DNA of 64,000 bases from positions 1,922,001 through 1,986,000 of the forward strand of contig NZ_AP021875.1 of NCBI RefSeq assembly GCF_009688965.1. The letters are read 5' to 3'. Source of the stretch: Desulfosarcina widdelii. GTDB lineage: Bacteria > Desulfobacterota > Desulfobacteria > Desulfobacterales > Desulfosarcinaceae. Below, piece by piece: positions 32,904 to 42,870 of this stretch (position 1 is the stretch's first letter; the number at the start of each line of letters is the position of its first letter). The translations under genes and the position numbers were made by a program. The notes below the pieces were generated by a model, which worked only from the letters and a program-made list of their open reading frames with translations, searched no databases and was not told the DNA's origin.

Positions 32904-32908
32904 TTTTA

Positions 32909-32985
<77 letters not shown>

Positions 32986-33062
32986 GAATGGCCTTTTAAG
33001 GCAACGTAGGGTTACTTCTTTATACCATCCCAATGCGGGGCACAACCCCTTTTAGGGATTTC

Positions 33063-33097
33063 AATGAACGCCAGACATCGAACGTCCAACTACGAAC
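33063..33097. repeat. Short 7-bp-phased array
   Basis: Five 7-bp units each ending AAC or GAC (AATGAAC, GCCAGAC, ATCGAAC, GTCCAAC, TACGAAC) follow the tRNA-Arg region. Weaker than the other heptad arrays of this window but in the same register style. Confidence 0.5.
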
Positions 33098-33135
33098 AAG
33101 GCATGCTGTCGTTTTTGACCATTTTGAATCTTCGA

Positions 33136-33173
33136 GAAAAAAAGGCCCGGAACCATCGAACGGTTCCGGGCCT
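33136..33173 (-). terminator. Rho-independent terminator of the proXWV-type operon
   Basis: Stem GGCCCGGAACC/GGTTCCGGGCC at 33143-33173, followed on the minus strand by a run of T (33136-33142). Lies about 45 nt downstream of the binding-protein stop codon. Confidence 0.85.
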
Positions 33174-33218
33174 CGTTTGTCAGGATTCAACCCAAACCAG
33201 GCTTGGGTTTAACTGCCT

Positions 33219-34259
33219 TTATTTGGCTGCCGCGCGGGCTGCTGCCAGCCAGCCATCCCAGGTGGCTTGGTTTTTGGAAATCCACTCAGCCACGTGGCGC
33301 TCGATGTCCTTCTGGGACTTTTCACCCTCGTTCATGCGGGTGTTCTGCTCGTTGATGTCGATCAGCGGCAGGGTCAGTACTTCAAAAAATTTCTTCGCCG
33401 CCGGATTCTTGGCGATGAACTTCTTGTTGGCGACAATTCGGATGTCGGAGACGACGAACCCGAGTTTGATCGGATCGGTTACGGCCCCTTCCACGCCGGA
33501 AACGGTCATTCTCTCGACGGCGGCCTTCTGGGAGTCCTTGGGGATAATCTCGGGAACGTTGATCCACATGACGTCCTTGCCGGGTTTCAGCTTGAAGATC
33601 GTCCAGTTGGGAGCCCAGGTGTAAAAGAAGATGGGCTCACCGCTTTTGTAGGCGCCCAGGGCAGCAGCCATGCCGGCTTCGTAAGAAGCCTTGACCGGAT
33701 TGACGTACTTGTCCAAGTCATACACGGCCATGTGGTGGGCAATTACGTTTTCGCAGCCCCAGCCCGGCGGGCAGGCGGTCAGATCGGCTTTGCCGTCGCC
33801 GTTCTTGTCAAAGGCCTTCATGACTTCGGGACGTTTGAAATCGTCCAGGGATTTGATGTTGAATTTATCCACTTCCCTCTTGGACACCAGATACCCCTGC
33901 AGCCCGCCCGCTTTGACGACATATCCGTACTTGCCGGCCTTGTCGTAAAAGTTTTTCGGCAACTGGCTGTCATGGTTGGGGAACCAGCCATTGGTCCAGT
34001 AATCCACATCGCCAAGGGCCACCGATTTGTAGAAAATGGGATTCTGCAGATCTTTGGGGGCTTTGGCCTTGTAGCCGAGTTCTTCCAGTCCACGACGCAC
34101 CAGGGCTTCCTGGAAGAAACCGGTATTCCAGGTGGCGCGTGCCGGCTGAACCGTTACGCCTTTGCCCGGCATGTCCGAAGCGGCCATCACCGGCGGGGCG
34201 ATCACTGCCAGACTGACTGCAACACAGCAAACGAGTAAACTTTTCCACACTGCTCTCAT
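33219..34259 (-). CDS. proX: Glycine betaine/proline ABC transporter, substrate-binding protein (ProX-like)
   Basis: ATG 34259 has a GGAGG-type ribosome binding site 3-8 nt upstream; the longer upstream start is rejected. Signal peptide MRAVWKSLLVCCVAVSLAVI, cleaved near VMAAS. Mature part: VTVQPARATWNTGFFQEALV and EELGYKAKAPKDLQNPIFYK, typical of OpuAC/ProX proteins of the type with conserved W residues for the quaternary amine (e.g. DYWTNGWFPNHD, FYTWAPNWTIFKL). It delivers betaine or related osmolytes to the ProW/ProV complex. Confidence 0.85.
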   Translation of the reverse strand: MRAVWKSLLVCCVAVSLAVIAPPVMAASDMPGKGVTVQPARATWNTGFFQEALVRRGLEELGYKAKAPKDLQNPIFYKSVALGDVDYWTNGWFPNHDSQLPKNFYDKAGKYGYVVKAGGLQGYLVSKREVDKFNIKSLDDFKRPEVMKAFDKNGDGKADLTACPPGWGCENVIAHHMAVYDLDKYVNPVKASYEAGMAAALGAYKSGEPIFFYTWAPNWTIFKLKPGKDVMWINVPEIIPKDSQKAAVERMTVSGVEGAVTDPIKLGFVVSDIRIVANKKFIAKNPAAKKFFEVLTLPLIDINEQNTRMNEGEKSQKDIERHVAEWISKNQATWDGWLAAARAAAK

Positions 34260-34278
34260 AACTCCTCCTTGTTTACGG

Positions 34279-35109
34279 TTAATTTCTCTGAGCCATGGAC
34301 TGCGTAATGCGGTCCAGAACAATAGCGATCAATACAATTCCCAGCCCGCCGATGACGGCGCGCCCGATATCCAGGGTGTTGAGTCCCAGAATCACCGGCG
34401 ATCCCAAACCGCCGGCGCCGATCAGCGCGGCGATCACGACCATGGAAAGGGCCATCATGATGGTCTGGTTCAACCCTGCCAGGATCGTCGGCATAGCAAG
34501 TGGAATCTGCACGCGGCGCAGCACCTGCCACCGGCTGGCGCCGAAGGCCTCGGCGGCCTCCACCAGCTCGGGATGGACCTGCCGGATACCGAGACTGGTC
34601 AGCCGGATGATGGGGGGCAGGGCGAAAACGATGGTTGCCAGCACCCCGGCTACATTGCCCACGGAAAACAGCATCACGATGGGTACCAGGTAGACGAAAG
34701 CCGGCGTGGTCTGCATGGCGTCGAGCACCGGCCGGAGAGAGGCTTCGAACCGGTCGCTGCGCCCGGCCATGATGCCCAGGGGGACGCCGACGATGGCGCA
34801 GAAAACCACCGAGGAGAGCACCATGGCCAGCGTGGTCATGGTTTCGGCCCACAGCCCCAGCAGCCCGACGAACGTCAGGGTCACGGCTGAGAAAATGGCC
34901 AGGCCTTTTCCCGAAAAGCGCCATGCGGCCAGGGTAATCAATGCGATGATGATGATCGGATGAATCCAGTTGAGCCCGGCGTCGAATCCGTTCAGGGTGA
35001 CTTCCACCGGCCACTTGAGGGCCTGGAAAATATCACGGTAATTGTCGACCAGCCAGTCAACGAAATGCGTTACCCAAGCATCTAAGGGAATTACTGAATC
35101 TTGAAACAT
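34279..35109 (-). CDS. proW: Glycine betaine/proline ABC transporter permease (ProW-like)
   Basis: A 276-residue protein with about six to seven membrane helices starting near residue 50 and the EAA motif EAAEAFGASRWQVLRRVQIP (about residues 180-200), followed by LAMPTILAGLNQTIMMALSM, the loop contacting the ATPase. Sits between the binding protein (19 nt gap) and ATPase genes in one operon. Confidence 0.9.
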   Translation of the reverse strand: MFQDSVIPLDAWVTHFVDWLVDNYRDIFQALKWPVEVTLNGFDAGLNWIHPIIIIALITLAAWRFSGKGLAIFSAVTLTFVGLLGLWAETMTTLAMVLSSVVFCAIVGVPLGIMAGRSDRFEASLRPVLDAMQTTPAFVYLVPIVMLFSVGNVAGVLATIVFALPPIIRLTSLGIRQVHPELVEAAEAFGASRWQVLRRVQIPLAMPTILAGLNQTIMMALSMVVIAALIGAGGLGSPVILGLNTLDIGRAVIGGLGIVLIAIVLDRITQSMAQRN

Positions 35110-35167
35110 AATCGGTTACCATTTTGTTTTGGTTGTGCGGTTATAATGAATCCAATCAAACCATTTT

Positions 35168-36397
35168 TCATGCGGTCGCGGTCTCGACCTGTTCATCGAG
35201 GCTCTCTTCGGCCCGATGAAGGGTTTTTAGAAAGCGGTTTTTGGAAACCACGCCTTTGTAGACGTTGTCGTCATCCACGACCGGCACCGGCCAGCTGTTG
35301 GACGCCACCAGCGGCAGGATGTCCTGCATGGAGTCGTTGATGTTGACCGCTTTGCCGTTTTTGATGAAGGCCTGCTCGAGGGGGCTGTCGGAGGCTCCGT
35401 TTTCCATGCATTCCTGAAGCGTTTCCGAAGAGACGATCCCCAGAAAGCGCCGGCGTGGATCCAACACATAGCCGTGATCGCGGTCGCTTCCGCTGAGCAG
35501 TTCGTGGGCGGTCCGCAGACTTCCGGTTTTGGTTACGATGATGGTGGGATGAGTGTCCCGGAGAATGTCGCCGGAAGAGATCACGTTGGTGGGGTCGACA
35601 CCCCGGAAGAAGGCCCGCACGTAGTCGTCGGCGGGATTTTGAAGAATCTCTTCGGGTGCTCCCACCTGGATCACCCGCCCGCTCTCCATGATGGCGATGC
35701 GGTCTCCGATCCGCAGGGCCTCGTCGAGATCGTGGGAAATAAAGACGATGGTGCGCTTCTGCTCTTCCTGCAGCTTGAGGAGTTCGTCCTGCATTTCGGT
35801 TCGGATCAGCGGGTCCAGCGCCGAAAAGGCCTCGTCCATGAGCAGGATGTCCGGATCCACGGCCAACCCCCGGGCGAGTCCCACGCGCTGCTGCATGCCG
35901 CCGGAAAGCTGGCTGGGATACGATTCCTCCCAACCGGCCAGGCCGACCTGATCAAGGGCGTCCTTGGCCCGCGCGTATCGTTTTTCCTTCTCGATGCCGG
36001 CCAGTTCCAGACCGAAAGCCGCATTGTCGATGACCGACAGGTGAGGCATCAGGGCGAAGGACTGAAACACCATGCTCATGTTGTGGAGACGAAACTTGAC
36101 CAGTTCCTTTTCGTCCATCTCGACGACATTCTTGCCGTCAACCAGCACCTTGCCCGCCGTCGGTTCGATGAGCCGGTTGAGCATCCTGACGATGGTGGAT
36201 TTGCCCGAGCCGGACAGCCCCATGATCACGAAAATTTCTCCAGCTTCGATGGAAAAGCTGGCATTGTCCACGCCGACGGTCATGCCTGTTTTTTCGAGGA
36301 TGGACTCCTTGTCTCCCCCTTTTTTGAGCATTTCCATGGCCTTACCGGGCTGATTGCCGAAAACTTTGTACAAATTCTCTACTACGATTTTTTCCAT
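35168..36397 (-). CDS. proV: Glycine betaine/proline ABC transporter ATPase with CBS domains (ProV-like)
   Basis: ATG 36397 ([16 protein letters not shown]) preferred over a TTG upstream. Walker [11 protein letters not shown]-loop [11 protein letters not shown], signature [16 protein letters not shown], Walker [14 protein letters not shown]-loop [12 protein letters not shown]-terminal CBS pair follows (about residues 280-400; e.g. [20 protein letters not shown]), which in OpuA/ProV-type proteins senses ionic strength or c-di-AMP. Energises osmolyte uptake. First gene of the operon. Confidence 0.9.
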   Translation of the reverse strand: MEKIVVENLYKVFGNQPGKAMEMLKKGGDKESILEKTGMTVGVDNASFSIEAGEIFVIMGLSGSGKSTIVRMLNRLIEPTAGKVLVDGKNVVEMDEKELVKFRLHNMSMVFQSFALMPHLSVIDNAAFGLELAGIEKEKRYARAKDALDQVGLAGWEESYPSQLSGGMQQRVGLARGLAVDPDILLMDEAFSALDPLIRTEMQDELLKLQEEQKRTIVFISHDLDEALRIGDRIAIMESGRVIQVGAPEEILQNPADDYVRAFFRGVDPTNVISSGDILRDTHPTIIVTKTGSLRTAHELLSGSDRDHGYVLDPRRRFLGIVSSETLQECMENGASDSPLEQAFIKNGKAVNINDSMQDILPLVASNSWPVPVVDDDNVYKGVVSKNRFLKTLHRAEESLDEQVETATA

Positions 36398-36445
36398 ACG
36401 GTTCGATTCCCTCAAAAGGCGTTTGGCGCAATTTGAGCCTTTCTG

Positions 36446-36979
36446 TTAATTTGAGCTGACCTCTCTGTCGAACGAACTGGTTTCCAGAAATGGCGCGGCA
36501 TCGATGGCCTTGGCCTCCATGAGGACCACCAGGCGCTGGAGAACGCTCAATATCAGCATCTGTTCCCACTCCTGCAGGCCGGTAAACCGCTCGACGAAAG
36601 TCTCCTGCATCAAAGGGGGTGCATTTTCGATGGTCTGCCGACCCAATTCGGTCAGACGCACCAGGCTGCGCCGCTTATCGTTCTCACTGCGCTTGCGCGT
36701 CAGCAGTTCACGTTTTTCCATCCGCTCCAGAATGCCTGTCACGGTTGCCTGGCTCAGGCTTACCGCAGTCGCGATTTCACCGGGCGTAATTTCGTTCCTG
36801 ATCGCGATTTCCCGTAAAATCATGAGCTGCGGACCGGTCAGCCCGACCCGTTTGACAAGCTTCTTCGAATTCATATCAATGGCGCGGATGATTTTTCGAA
36901 GCGCGATCATCACTTTGTCGCTGATGATCGAATCGCCGGGGATGATCGCAGAAGGATCGGTCTCCATTTTATTTTGCAT
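36446..36979 (-). CDS. MarR-family transcriptional regulator
   Basis: A 177-residue protein with a winged helix: NEITPGEIATAVSLSQATVT, GILERMEKRELLTRKRSEND, KRRSLVRLTELGRQ. These are classic MarR recognition and wing segments. It lies 48 nt upstream of the proV start on the same strand, so it may be co-transcribed with and control the betaine transporter, as in BetI/MarR-type circuits. Ligand unknown. Confidence 0.85.
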   Translation of the reverse strand: MQNKMETDPSAIIPGDSIISDKVMIALRKIIRAIDMNSKKLVKRVGLTGPQLMILREIAIRNEITPGEIATAVSLSQATVTGILERMEKRELLTRKRSENDKRRSLVRLTELGRQTIENAPPLMQETFVERFTGLQEWEQMLILSVLQRLVVLMEAKAIDAAPFLETSSFDREVSSN

Positions 36980-37330
36980 TCTAAATTTTTCTCGTTCAAT
37001 AGAAACCGGTTCGCCCGCATAAAAATATTTTGTTCACTAAATAAAAATGTCTGGAAGCGAACCCTCTACATTCAAAGAGAACTACAACTACCATGAAAAA
37101 GAGGGTTTTTCAAGGAAATTTCCAATAAACGTGCTGAAGGGCTGCCCAGCCTATCTTTACTGATGAAAATAAAAATCGGCACCATCGCGGGAAAAATACA
37201 TTTAGTATTGAAATGATTTAAAACCACCGTATCGTAGTAAAAAGGTGGGGTCTGGATGAGATACACCGGTATCGGGCAGTTGGATGGCCGGAGACGAGGG
37301 GTGCAAACCTTGCGGTGCCTCAAAAAAAAT
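36980..37330. other. Non-coding gap upstream of marR
   Basis: No credible gene. It is expected to hold the marR/proVWX promoter; a clear consensus promoter was not identified with confidence. Short reading frames here are not supported. Confidence 0.5.
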
Positions 37331-37331
37331 G

Positions 37332-37370
37332 CAAAAGCCATTGCAACCCTCGAGCTGCAATGGCTTTTGT
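37332..37370 (-). terminator. Rho-independent terminator after tRNA-His
   Basis: Stem AAAAGCCATTGCA/TGCAATGGCTTTT with a 10-nt loop, flanked on the minus strand by a T-rich tail (TGCATTTTTTTT). Ends transcription of the tRNA-His gene. Confidence 0.85.
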
Positions 37371-37377
37371 TGTTTTG

Positions 37378-37454
37378 TGGGGTGAGTGATGGGACTTGAA
37401 CCCACGACCCTCAGGGCCACAACCTGATGCTCTACCAACTGAGCTACACCCACC
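37378..37454 (-). tRNA. tRNA-His (anticodon GUG)
   Basis: Cloverleaf with the extra G at -1 paired to the C discriminator, acceptor GTGGGTG/CACTCAC, anticodon loop TTGTGGC (anticodon GTG), T-arm GGGTTCAAGTCCC and encoded CCA. Confidence 0.95.
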
Positions 37455-37698
37455 ATAAGAATCACTCTGATTAACAAATCGTTTTGCCCATTTCAACCCC
37501 AATTTTGACGGCGTCGTTCGAAAAATGACTTTTTCCGCTTCTATCGAATTCAACCGCCTCGTTCATATCGACCGGACTTTGGCGGCGGCGCTGAATCGGG
37601 TCCATAGGTATTGACCCCAAAGCCCTTGTACTATAAACTTCGATGGTTTTTTGTGTGTTCATCAACCATTAAAATTTCGATCCTGACGAGGTAGTGAC
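37455..37698. other. Non-coding gap between tRNA-His and small membrane gene
   Basis: No supported gene; should contain the tRNA-His promoter. Nothing else seen. Confidence 0.4.
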
Positions 37699-37872
37699 TT
37701 GACCCGATTTCATGTGTTCGTAATCAGGGCCATCCTGGGGGCCGGATTTGCCGTGCTTCTCTCGCGGATGTTCTACCCCGATGCCAATCTCGTTTACGTG
37801 GCCGGACTGGGCATCATTCTGGTGGGGCTGGCCTATTTCGCGGAGTATCTTAGAAACCGCAAAAAAAACTGA
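37699..37872 (+). CDS. Small membrane protein (57 aa, TTG start)
   Basis: TTG start preceded by GAGGTAGTGAC. Product LTRFHVFVIRAILGAGFAVL... has two hydrophobic segments (about residues 5-21 and 30-46) and a basic C-terminus (YLRNRKKN), as in small inner-membrane proteins. No family recognised. The only good frame in the gap before selB. Confidence 0.55.
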   Translation: MTRFHVFVIRAILGAGFAVLLSRMFYPDANLVYVAGLGIILVGLAYFAEYLRNRKKN

Positions 37873-37873
37873 T

Positions 37874-37973
37874 GCTTCCGTAAAAGGGCCGATACCTGCG
37901 CACCGCGTTCGTCCCTCGTCACGACGGAGAGCCTTACGCCTCGGGACTCGCAACCCTTCTTTTCCCGTCCGGT
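37874..37973. repeat. Dispersed repeat family A, copy 1 (degenerate)
   Basis: Shares the order CGTAAAA(G/A)(G)..CCGATA..(T/C)..GCG, then (C/T)CCCT(C/T)GTCAC..CGGAG, then TACGCCTC..CTCGGGA(C/T)TCGCAA with the copy at 47492. Its ends are less well preserved. Confidence 0.6.
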
Positions 37974-38137
37974 GTTTAGCGGGAGGCCTCAGCCCTTTTA
38001 AAAAACCATTTTAAACCGGATGCCCCTGGATCGGGTCCGGGGCAGGATTATCGAGTCCGGCACGACGCGATCAACGGATTCAGTCGCCGAAAAAAAGACT
38101 TCGCCATGAAGGAAAAAAGCTCCGGAGCAAAACCATC

Positions 38138-40051
38138 GTGAAACAGATTATTCTCGGTACCGCGGGACACATCGACCACGGCAAAACCAGCCTGATCAAA
38201 GCCGTTACGGGCACCAACACCGACCGCCTCAAGGAAGAGCAAAAGCGCGGCATCACCATCGAACTGGGGTTCGCCTCCCTGGACCTGCCCGGGGGTCAGC
38301 ACCTGGGTATCGTGGACGTGCCCGGCCATGAAAAGTTCGTCAAAAACATGGTGGCCGGCGCCACGGGCATCGATATTGTGGCCATGGTGATCGCCGCCGA
38401 CGAGGGTGTCATGCCCCAGACCCGGGAGCACATGGAGATCTGCACCCTTTTGGGGGTACGGCATGGCATGGTGGTACTGACCAAAATCGACATGGTGGAC
38501 GAGGAGTGGCTGGAACTGGTCACCGAAGATATTCGCGAATTCACCATGGGAACCTTTCTGGAAGAGGCCCCTGTCGTTCCGGTCTCCTCGGCCACCGGCG
38601 AGGGCATCTCCCGCTTCATCGAGCAACTGGACGCCCTGTGCAAAAACGTGCCGGAGCACACCAGCACCGGCCTGTTCCGGCTGCCCGTCGACCGCGTCTT
38701 CTCCATGAAAGGCTTCGGCACGGTCATCACCGGAAGCCTGATTTCGGGCCGGATCGGCGTCGGGGAGAGCATCATGATCTACCCCGGCACGACAGTCTCC
38801 AAGGTCCGGGGAATCCAGGTGCACAACCAGGGCCGGGAGTTCGCCGAGGCCGGCATGCGTACGGCCATCAATTTCCAGGGCCTGGAAAAAACCGCAATCA
38901 ACCGCGGGGACATCCTGGCCCGTGAAAACACGCTGGTTCCCAGTTACATGGTGGACCTGGAGATGCATTTTCTTTCCAGCAACAAAAAACCCATCAAGAA
39001 CCGCACCCAAGTCCGCTTTCACACCGGAACCAGCGAAATCATGGGCAACCTGATTCTGCTGGACAGAGAGGAACTGGCTCCCGGCGAGACATGCGTGGCC
39101 CAGATCCGCCTGGACGAGCCAGTCAGCCTGGTCCGCGACGACCGCTTCGTGGCGCGCAGCTATTCGCCCGTGCGCACCATCGGCGGCGGCAAGGTGATCA
39201 ACCCCATCCCCGTCAAGCACAAACGCTTCCATCAGGATGTCGTCGATGCACTGAAAAGCCTGGCCGAAGCCGATCCCGAAGGCATCATCGACCATCAGGC
39301 CCACATGGCCGGACCGGCCGGCGTGACCTTCGCCGAACTGCTGCTGATGACCAACCTGCCGGCCAAGGCCCTTGACGCCACCATCGCGAGCATGCTCAAC
39401 AGCCAGACCATCGTGCTGGTGGACAAGGAAAGCCGACGCTACGTGCACCAGGAGACCTTCGACGACTTAAAGCAACTGAGCCGGACGGTGCTCGAAACCT
39501 ACCATCGCGAAAACCCGCTCAAAACAGGCATCTCCAAAGAAGAGCTGAAGTCCAAGTTCCCCCACGACGCCGGCGGCAAGCTGTTTACCCTGGTGCTCAA
39601 CCGGGAGATCAAGGACAACGGGATCGTGCTGGAAGATGACCGGGTCCGCCTTTCGAACCACGAGGTCTCCCTGCAGGTGGATCAGCAGGAACTCAAGCAG
39701 CAGATCCTGGATGTCTACCGGCAAAGCGGATTGACGCCGCCTTATTTCAGGGAGATCGTCAAGCAACTGGACGTGGAGCCCAAACCGGCCAAAGGAGTGC
39801 TGGAACTGCTGATCGGCGAAGGGGCCCTGGTCAAGGTAAAGGAAGATCTTTATTATGATCGACCCACACTCGAGAATTTGAAGCAGAAGCTGGTCGACCA
39901 CATCGTCGCCAAGGGAGAAATCTCCACCCCGGAATTCAAGGATATGACTGGAGCTTCCCGAAAATATGTGATACCTTTAATCGAACATTTCGATGCCACC
40001 AATGTCACAATCCGGGTGGGAGACATCCGCAAACTCAGAAAAAGGCAATAA
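38138..40051 (+). CDS. selB: Selenocysteine-specific elongation factor SelB
   Basis: A 637-residue protein. GTPase motifs [10 protein letters not shown] (residues about 8-17), [18 protein letters not shown] and LTKIDMV; EF-Tu-like domains II/III to about residue 330, then four C-terminal winged-helix parts (for example [20 protein letters not shown]) that bind the SECIS hairpin. It delivers Sec-tRNA to in-frame UGA codons. Two UGA-containing genes occur 14-20 kb downstream. Confidence 0.92.
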   Translation: MKQIILGTAGHIDHGKTSLIKAVTGTNTDRLKEEQKRGITIELGFASLDLPGGQHLGIVDVPGHEKFVKNMVAGATGIDIVAMVIAADEGVMPQTREHMEICTLLGVRHGMVVLTKIDMVDEEWLELVTEDIREFTMGTFLEEAPVVPVSSATGEGISRFIEQLDALCKNVPEHTSTGLFRLPVDRVFSMKGFGTVITGSLISGRIGVGESIMIYPGTTVSKVRGIQVHNQGREFAEAGMRTAINFQGLEKTAINRGDILARENTLVPSYMVDLEMHFLSSNKKPIKNRTQVRFHTGTSEIMGNLILLDREELAPGETCVAQIRLDEPVSLVRDDRFVARSYSPVRTIGGGKVINPIPVKHKRFHQDVVDALKSLAEADPEGIIDHQAHMAGPAGVTFAELLLMTNLPAKALDATIASMLNSQTIVLVDKESRRYVHQETFDDLKQLSRTVLETYHRENPLKTGISKEELKSKFPHDAGGKLFTLVLNREIKDNGIVLEDDRVRLSNHEVSLQVDQQELKQQILDVYRQSGLTPPYFREIVKQLDVEPKPAKGVLELLIGEGALVKVKEDLYYDRPTLENLKQKLVDHIVAKGEISTPEFKDMTGASRKYVIPLIEHFDATNVTIRVGDIRKLRKRQ

Positions 40052-40107
40052 AACCGCTGCCGGCGCAGAACCGCCGGCGGCTCGACCGTTATCGGAGATC
40101 AGCCGTC

Positions 40108-41367
40108 ATGGGAAACGAAGCCAAGGGATTCGAGTTCAGAAAGTTCGCCACACCGCGCATTATCGGAGGAATTGTCATTGCCATCGTCGTACTGTGGGCC
40201 CTGATCCTCATCTTCGGATCCTCGGATGTTCCCTCTTCCAGACAGACTGACAGTGAGCACGCTTCCCCGACCGTAGCCACCGGACACGAGGCGGAAAGCG
40301 AAGCCCCCGCTGTCCACGAAGCGGCCGCTTCCCACGAAACCGGGACGCAACCGGAATCGCAGGCCGCCGGCCACGGCGAAACCTCCGGCAAAACGGCCGC
40401 CGTTCACCAGACCACCGACAGCCAGGCGCACCAGGCCACGGCCTCCCATGACACGGCGCCGGCCGGCGAGACGAAAGTGCATTCGCAGACAACGGCCGCT
40501 GCAGAGCGCCACGAAACCGCCGCCAACAGTCACGCGGCCAGCGGCGCGGCTGCCGAGTCGCACGAAACCGCCAACGGCCATCCGGCTCCTGTCCACACGG
40601 CAACCCATAAACCCCAGCCCAAGGGCGTGGCCTTTGTCGAGGCATCCATCAAGCCGCTGCAATACGAACTGGAGGAGCGCTGGTGGGGTTGGCGGCCCAA
40701 CGACATCATCAACGTCACCGACAATGTCAACAATTTCCAGATGGGCGTTCTGGAAGTGACCCGGCGCACCACCGTGGCCCTGGCAGAGCGCATCTCCCGG
40801 ACGGGCACCACCGACTCCTTCGACGAGAACCTGGAGCAGGCCATGAACTGGTTCATGGTCAAAGCCACCAGCTACTGGTTTCCCTCGGCGGAGTCCAAAT
40901 ACCGGGAAGGACTGGAAGAGTTGGAAGCGTACCTGGAGAAACTCAAAGCAGGCAAAGCCACCTTTTACACCCGCACGGACAATTTGATTCCCCTTTTGGC
41001 CTCCTTCGAGGACCTGCTGGGAAGCTGCGACGAGAATCTGGTCAAGCGGATCAACGAGGACGGTTCGCCGGTGAGCTTCTTTGCCGCGGACGACTACTTT
41101 TTCTACACCCAGGGCGTGGCCAGCGCCATGGGTACGGTGCTTGAAGCCGTGCACCACGATTTTCTGCTGACTTTAGAGTCGCGCCACGGCACCGAACTGT
41201 TGCACCACGCCATCGTCTCCTGCCAGCAGGCTGCGGAGCTGGATCCGTGGATCATTCTGGACCGCGACCTGAGCAGCATCTTCGCCAACCACCGGGCCAA
41301 CATTGCCGCACCCGTCAGCCATGCGCGGTTTTATCTGGGGCAGTTAATCAAGACGCTGTCAACCTAA
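40108..41367 (+). CDS. DUF2333 family membrane-anchored protein
   Basis: One N-terminal transmembrane helix (GGIVIAIVVLWALILIFGSS), then a long linker of about 130 residues rich in His, Ala, Glu, Ser and Thr (repeated SHETA-type units), then the conserved DUF2333 domain (ELEERWWGWRPNDIINVTDN, VNNFQMGVLEVTRRTTVALA). Role of the family unknown; a periplasmic domain is likely. Follows selB by 56 nt. The linker composition is unusual and may bind metal. Confidence 0.75.
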   Translation: MGNEAKGFEFRKFATPRIIGGIVIAIVVLWALILIFGSSDVPSSRQTDSEHASPTVATGHEAESEAPAVHEAAASHETGTQPESQAAGHGETSGKTAAVHQTTDSQAHQATASHDTAPAGETKVHSQTTAAAERHETAANSHAASGAAAESHETANGHPAPVHTATHKPQPKGVAFVEASIKPLQYELEERWWGWRPNDIINVTDNVNNFQMGVLEVTRRTTVALAERISRTGTTDSFDENLEQAMNWFMVKATSYWFPSAESKYREGLEELEAYLEKLKAGKATFYTRTDNLIPLLASFEDLLGSCDENLVKRINEDGSPVSFFAADDYFFYTQGVASAMGTVLEAVHHDFLLTLESRHGTELLHHAIVSCQQAAELDPWIILDRDLSSIFANHRANIAAPVSHARFYLGQLIKTLST

Positions 41368-41378
41368 ACCCCGCAGAA

Positions 41379-41520
41379 GGGGCCTCTTGCGGCCCAGACC
41401 TTTGTTCTCGCTCTGTCGAAATCCTCAACGTAGCGCTCTACGCCTGTGGAACATCCCGTGGCTTTTGCGGGGCGGTTTCGACTATCGTTGCGACCTCCGT
41501 CTGAATCACAAGACACCCCT
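41379..41520. repeat. Dispersed repeat family B, copy 1
   Basis: Core GCGGCCCAG...GTTCTCGCTC...GAAATCCTCAACGTAGCGCT-CTACGCC at 41389-41449 matches, in opposite orientation, the copy at 63472-63614. Flanked by AGGGG/CCCCT. Confidence 0.55.
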
Positions 41521-41608
41521 TCTTCCCAGACGAACGGCGTTCCACAGGTAGCTTAAAACCACTTGTTTAGCGGAGCGCCTTCAGCCTAAACCGCTACAGC
41601 CGGTCCAC

Positions 41609-42760
41609 CTACTCCAGCATGATCTGGACCACACTCTCCATAAACCGCATGCCCCGCCGGGTCAGCCGGACCTGCTCTGCCGACGCATCGATCAGTCCCT
41701 CAGCGGCAAGTTGCGCCGCCTGTTTCCCGAAAAGATCATTAAAATCGGATTGGAAGCGTGAGGAAAAGAGTTTCGTGTCGATGCCCTCGGTCTGCCGCAG
41801 GCCCAGGTATACCGCTTCGAGGATCTGTTGCTCCCGGGTGAGTGTTTCCCGGCCCGCCTCGGGAGAAGCCCCCCGCTGCAAAGCGTCCATGTACTCGTCC
41901 AGCGTGCTGCAGTTCCACCGGCGTGTCGCCCCCGACAGGCTGTGGGCATTCGGGCCGAACCCCATGTAATCAACAAAATTCCAATACTTGCGATTGTGTC
42001 GGGAGCGCAGGTCGAGTCGCTCCGTTTTACAGACGCGGGCGTAATTGGAAATTTCATATTGTTTGTAACCGTGGGCTTCGAGGAAATCGGCCGTGGCGGA
42101 AAACAGATCGCCGGCAATGTTTTCGTCCAACGGCCGGACCCGCCCTTCCTCCACCCACCGCGCCAGAGGGGTTCCGGCTTCGATGGTCAGGGTGTAGCAG
42201 GACAGGTGTTCCGGGGCCAGTTCGACCACCTTGGCCATCTCCGCTTCCCAGGCCTTTCGGGTCTGTCCGGGAACGGCGTAGATCAGGTCCAAGCCGACAT
42301 TGTCAAACCCGGCGTCCCGGGCGTGGCGATAGGTGGCGATGCCGGTATCGGCGCTGTGAATGCGTCCCAGAAAGGACAGGATATGGTCGTCTGTGGATTG
42401 CAGGCCGATATTGAGCCGATTGACGCCGGCCCGGCGAAATGCGTCCAGATCCAGCCGGCCGACGGTTCCCGGATTGACCTCCAGGGTCACCTCGGCGTCT
42501 TTAGTTACCGCAAAGCGGGCGTGGACCTCATCCAGAATCCGCTCGATCCGGCGGGCGGACAACAGCGACGGCGTTCCCCCGCCGAAGTAGACCGTATCGG
42601 CAAGGGATATCCGGTGCCGCTGCATGTCCATCTCGGTCGGCAGCGCCTTCACAAAGGCATCGATGCGGTCCAGGGCGGTGACGGAGTAAAAATCGCAGTA
42701 GGGGCATTTGGCCCGGCAGAAAGGGACGTGGATGTATATTCCGGCGGGCTGGGCGGTCAT
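41609..42760 (-). CDS. hemW: HemW-like radical SAM protein (heme chaperone)
   Basis: A 383-residue protein, MTAQPAGIYIHVPFCRAKCP..., with the radical SAM motif CxxxCxxC (Cys 15, 19, 22: CRAKCPYC), YFGGGTPSLLSARRIERIL and GLQSTDDHILSFLGRIH. The C-terminal region (YMGFGPNAHSL) fits the HemN_C part. HemW family members bind heme and do not decarboxylate coproporphyrinogen. Lies downstream of korC; the intervening 110 bp is an array of 7-bp repeats. Confidence 0.85.
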   Translation of the reverse strand: MTAQPAGIYIHVPFCRAKCPYCDFYSVTALDRIDAFVKALPTEMDMQRHRISLADTVYFGGGTPSLLSARRIERILDEVHARFAVTKDAEVTLEVNPGTVGRLDLDAFRRAGVNRLNIGLQSTDDHILSFLGRIHSADTGIATYRHARDAGFDNVGLDLIYAVPGQTRKAWEAEMAKVVELAPEHLSCYTLTIEAGTPLARWVEEGRVRPLDENIAGDLFSATADFLEAHGYKQYEISNYARVCKTERLDLRSRHNRKYWNFVDYMGFGPNAHSLSGATRRWNCSTLDEYMDALQRGASPEAGRETLTREQQILEAVYLGLRQTEGIDTKLFSSRFQSDFNDLFGKQAAQLAAEGLIDASAEQVRLTRRGMRFMESVVQIMLE

Positions 42761-42761
42761 G

Positions 42762-42866
42762 GTTTAGAGTTTCGGGTTCAGGGTCTAGAGTTTAGCGTTT
42801 GGGGTTGTAGGCTCAGGGTTTAAGGTTCTTCAACCAGAAACGCTAAACCCTAAACCAGGCAACCGG
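42762..42866. repeat. 7-bp-phased intergenic array (kor-hemW)
   Basis: Fifteen successive 7-bp units fill nearly the whole gap: GTTTAGA, GTTTCGG, GTTCAGG, GTCTAGA, GTTTAGC, GTTTGGG... then reverse-type units AACGCTA, AACCCTA, AACCAGG. The two halves are approximately inverted, so a long imperfect hairpin can form. Confidence 0.75.
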
Positions 42867-42870
42867 TTCC

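Noticed and set aside
37669..37953. Minus-strand 94-residue frame over the small membrane gene
   Set aside because: Opposite strand has a clean TTG-start frame with a ribosome binding site and membrane helices; the minus frame is basic and unnatural.
38048..39448. A 466-residue minus-strand frame across selB
   Set aside because: It is an antisense shadow of a clearly conserved SelB; composition is His/Gly/Val-rich as in reverse-strand shadows of GC-rich genes and there is no ribosome binding site.
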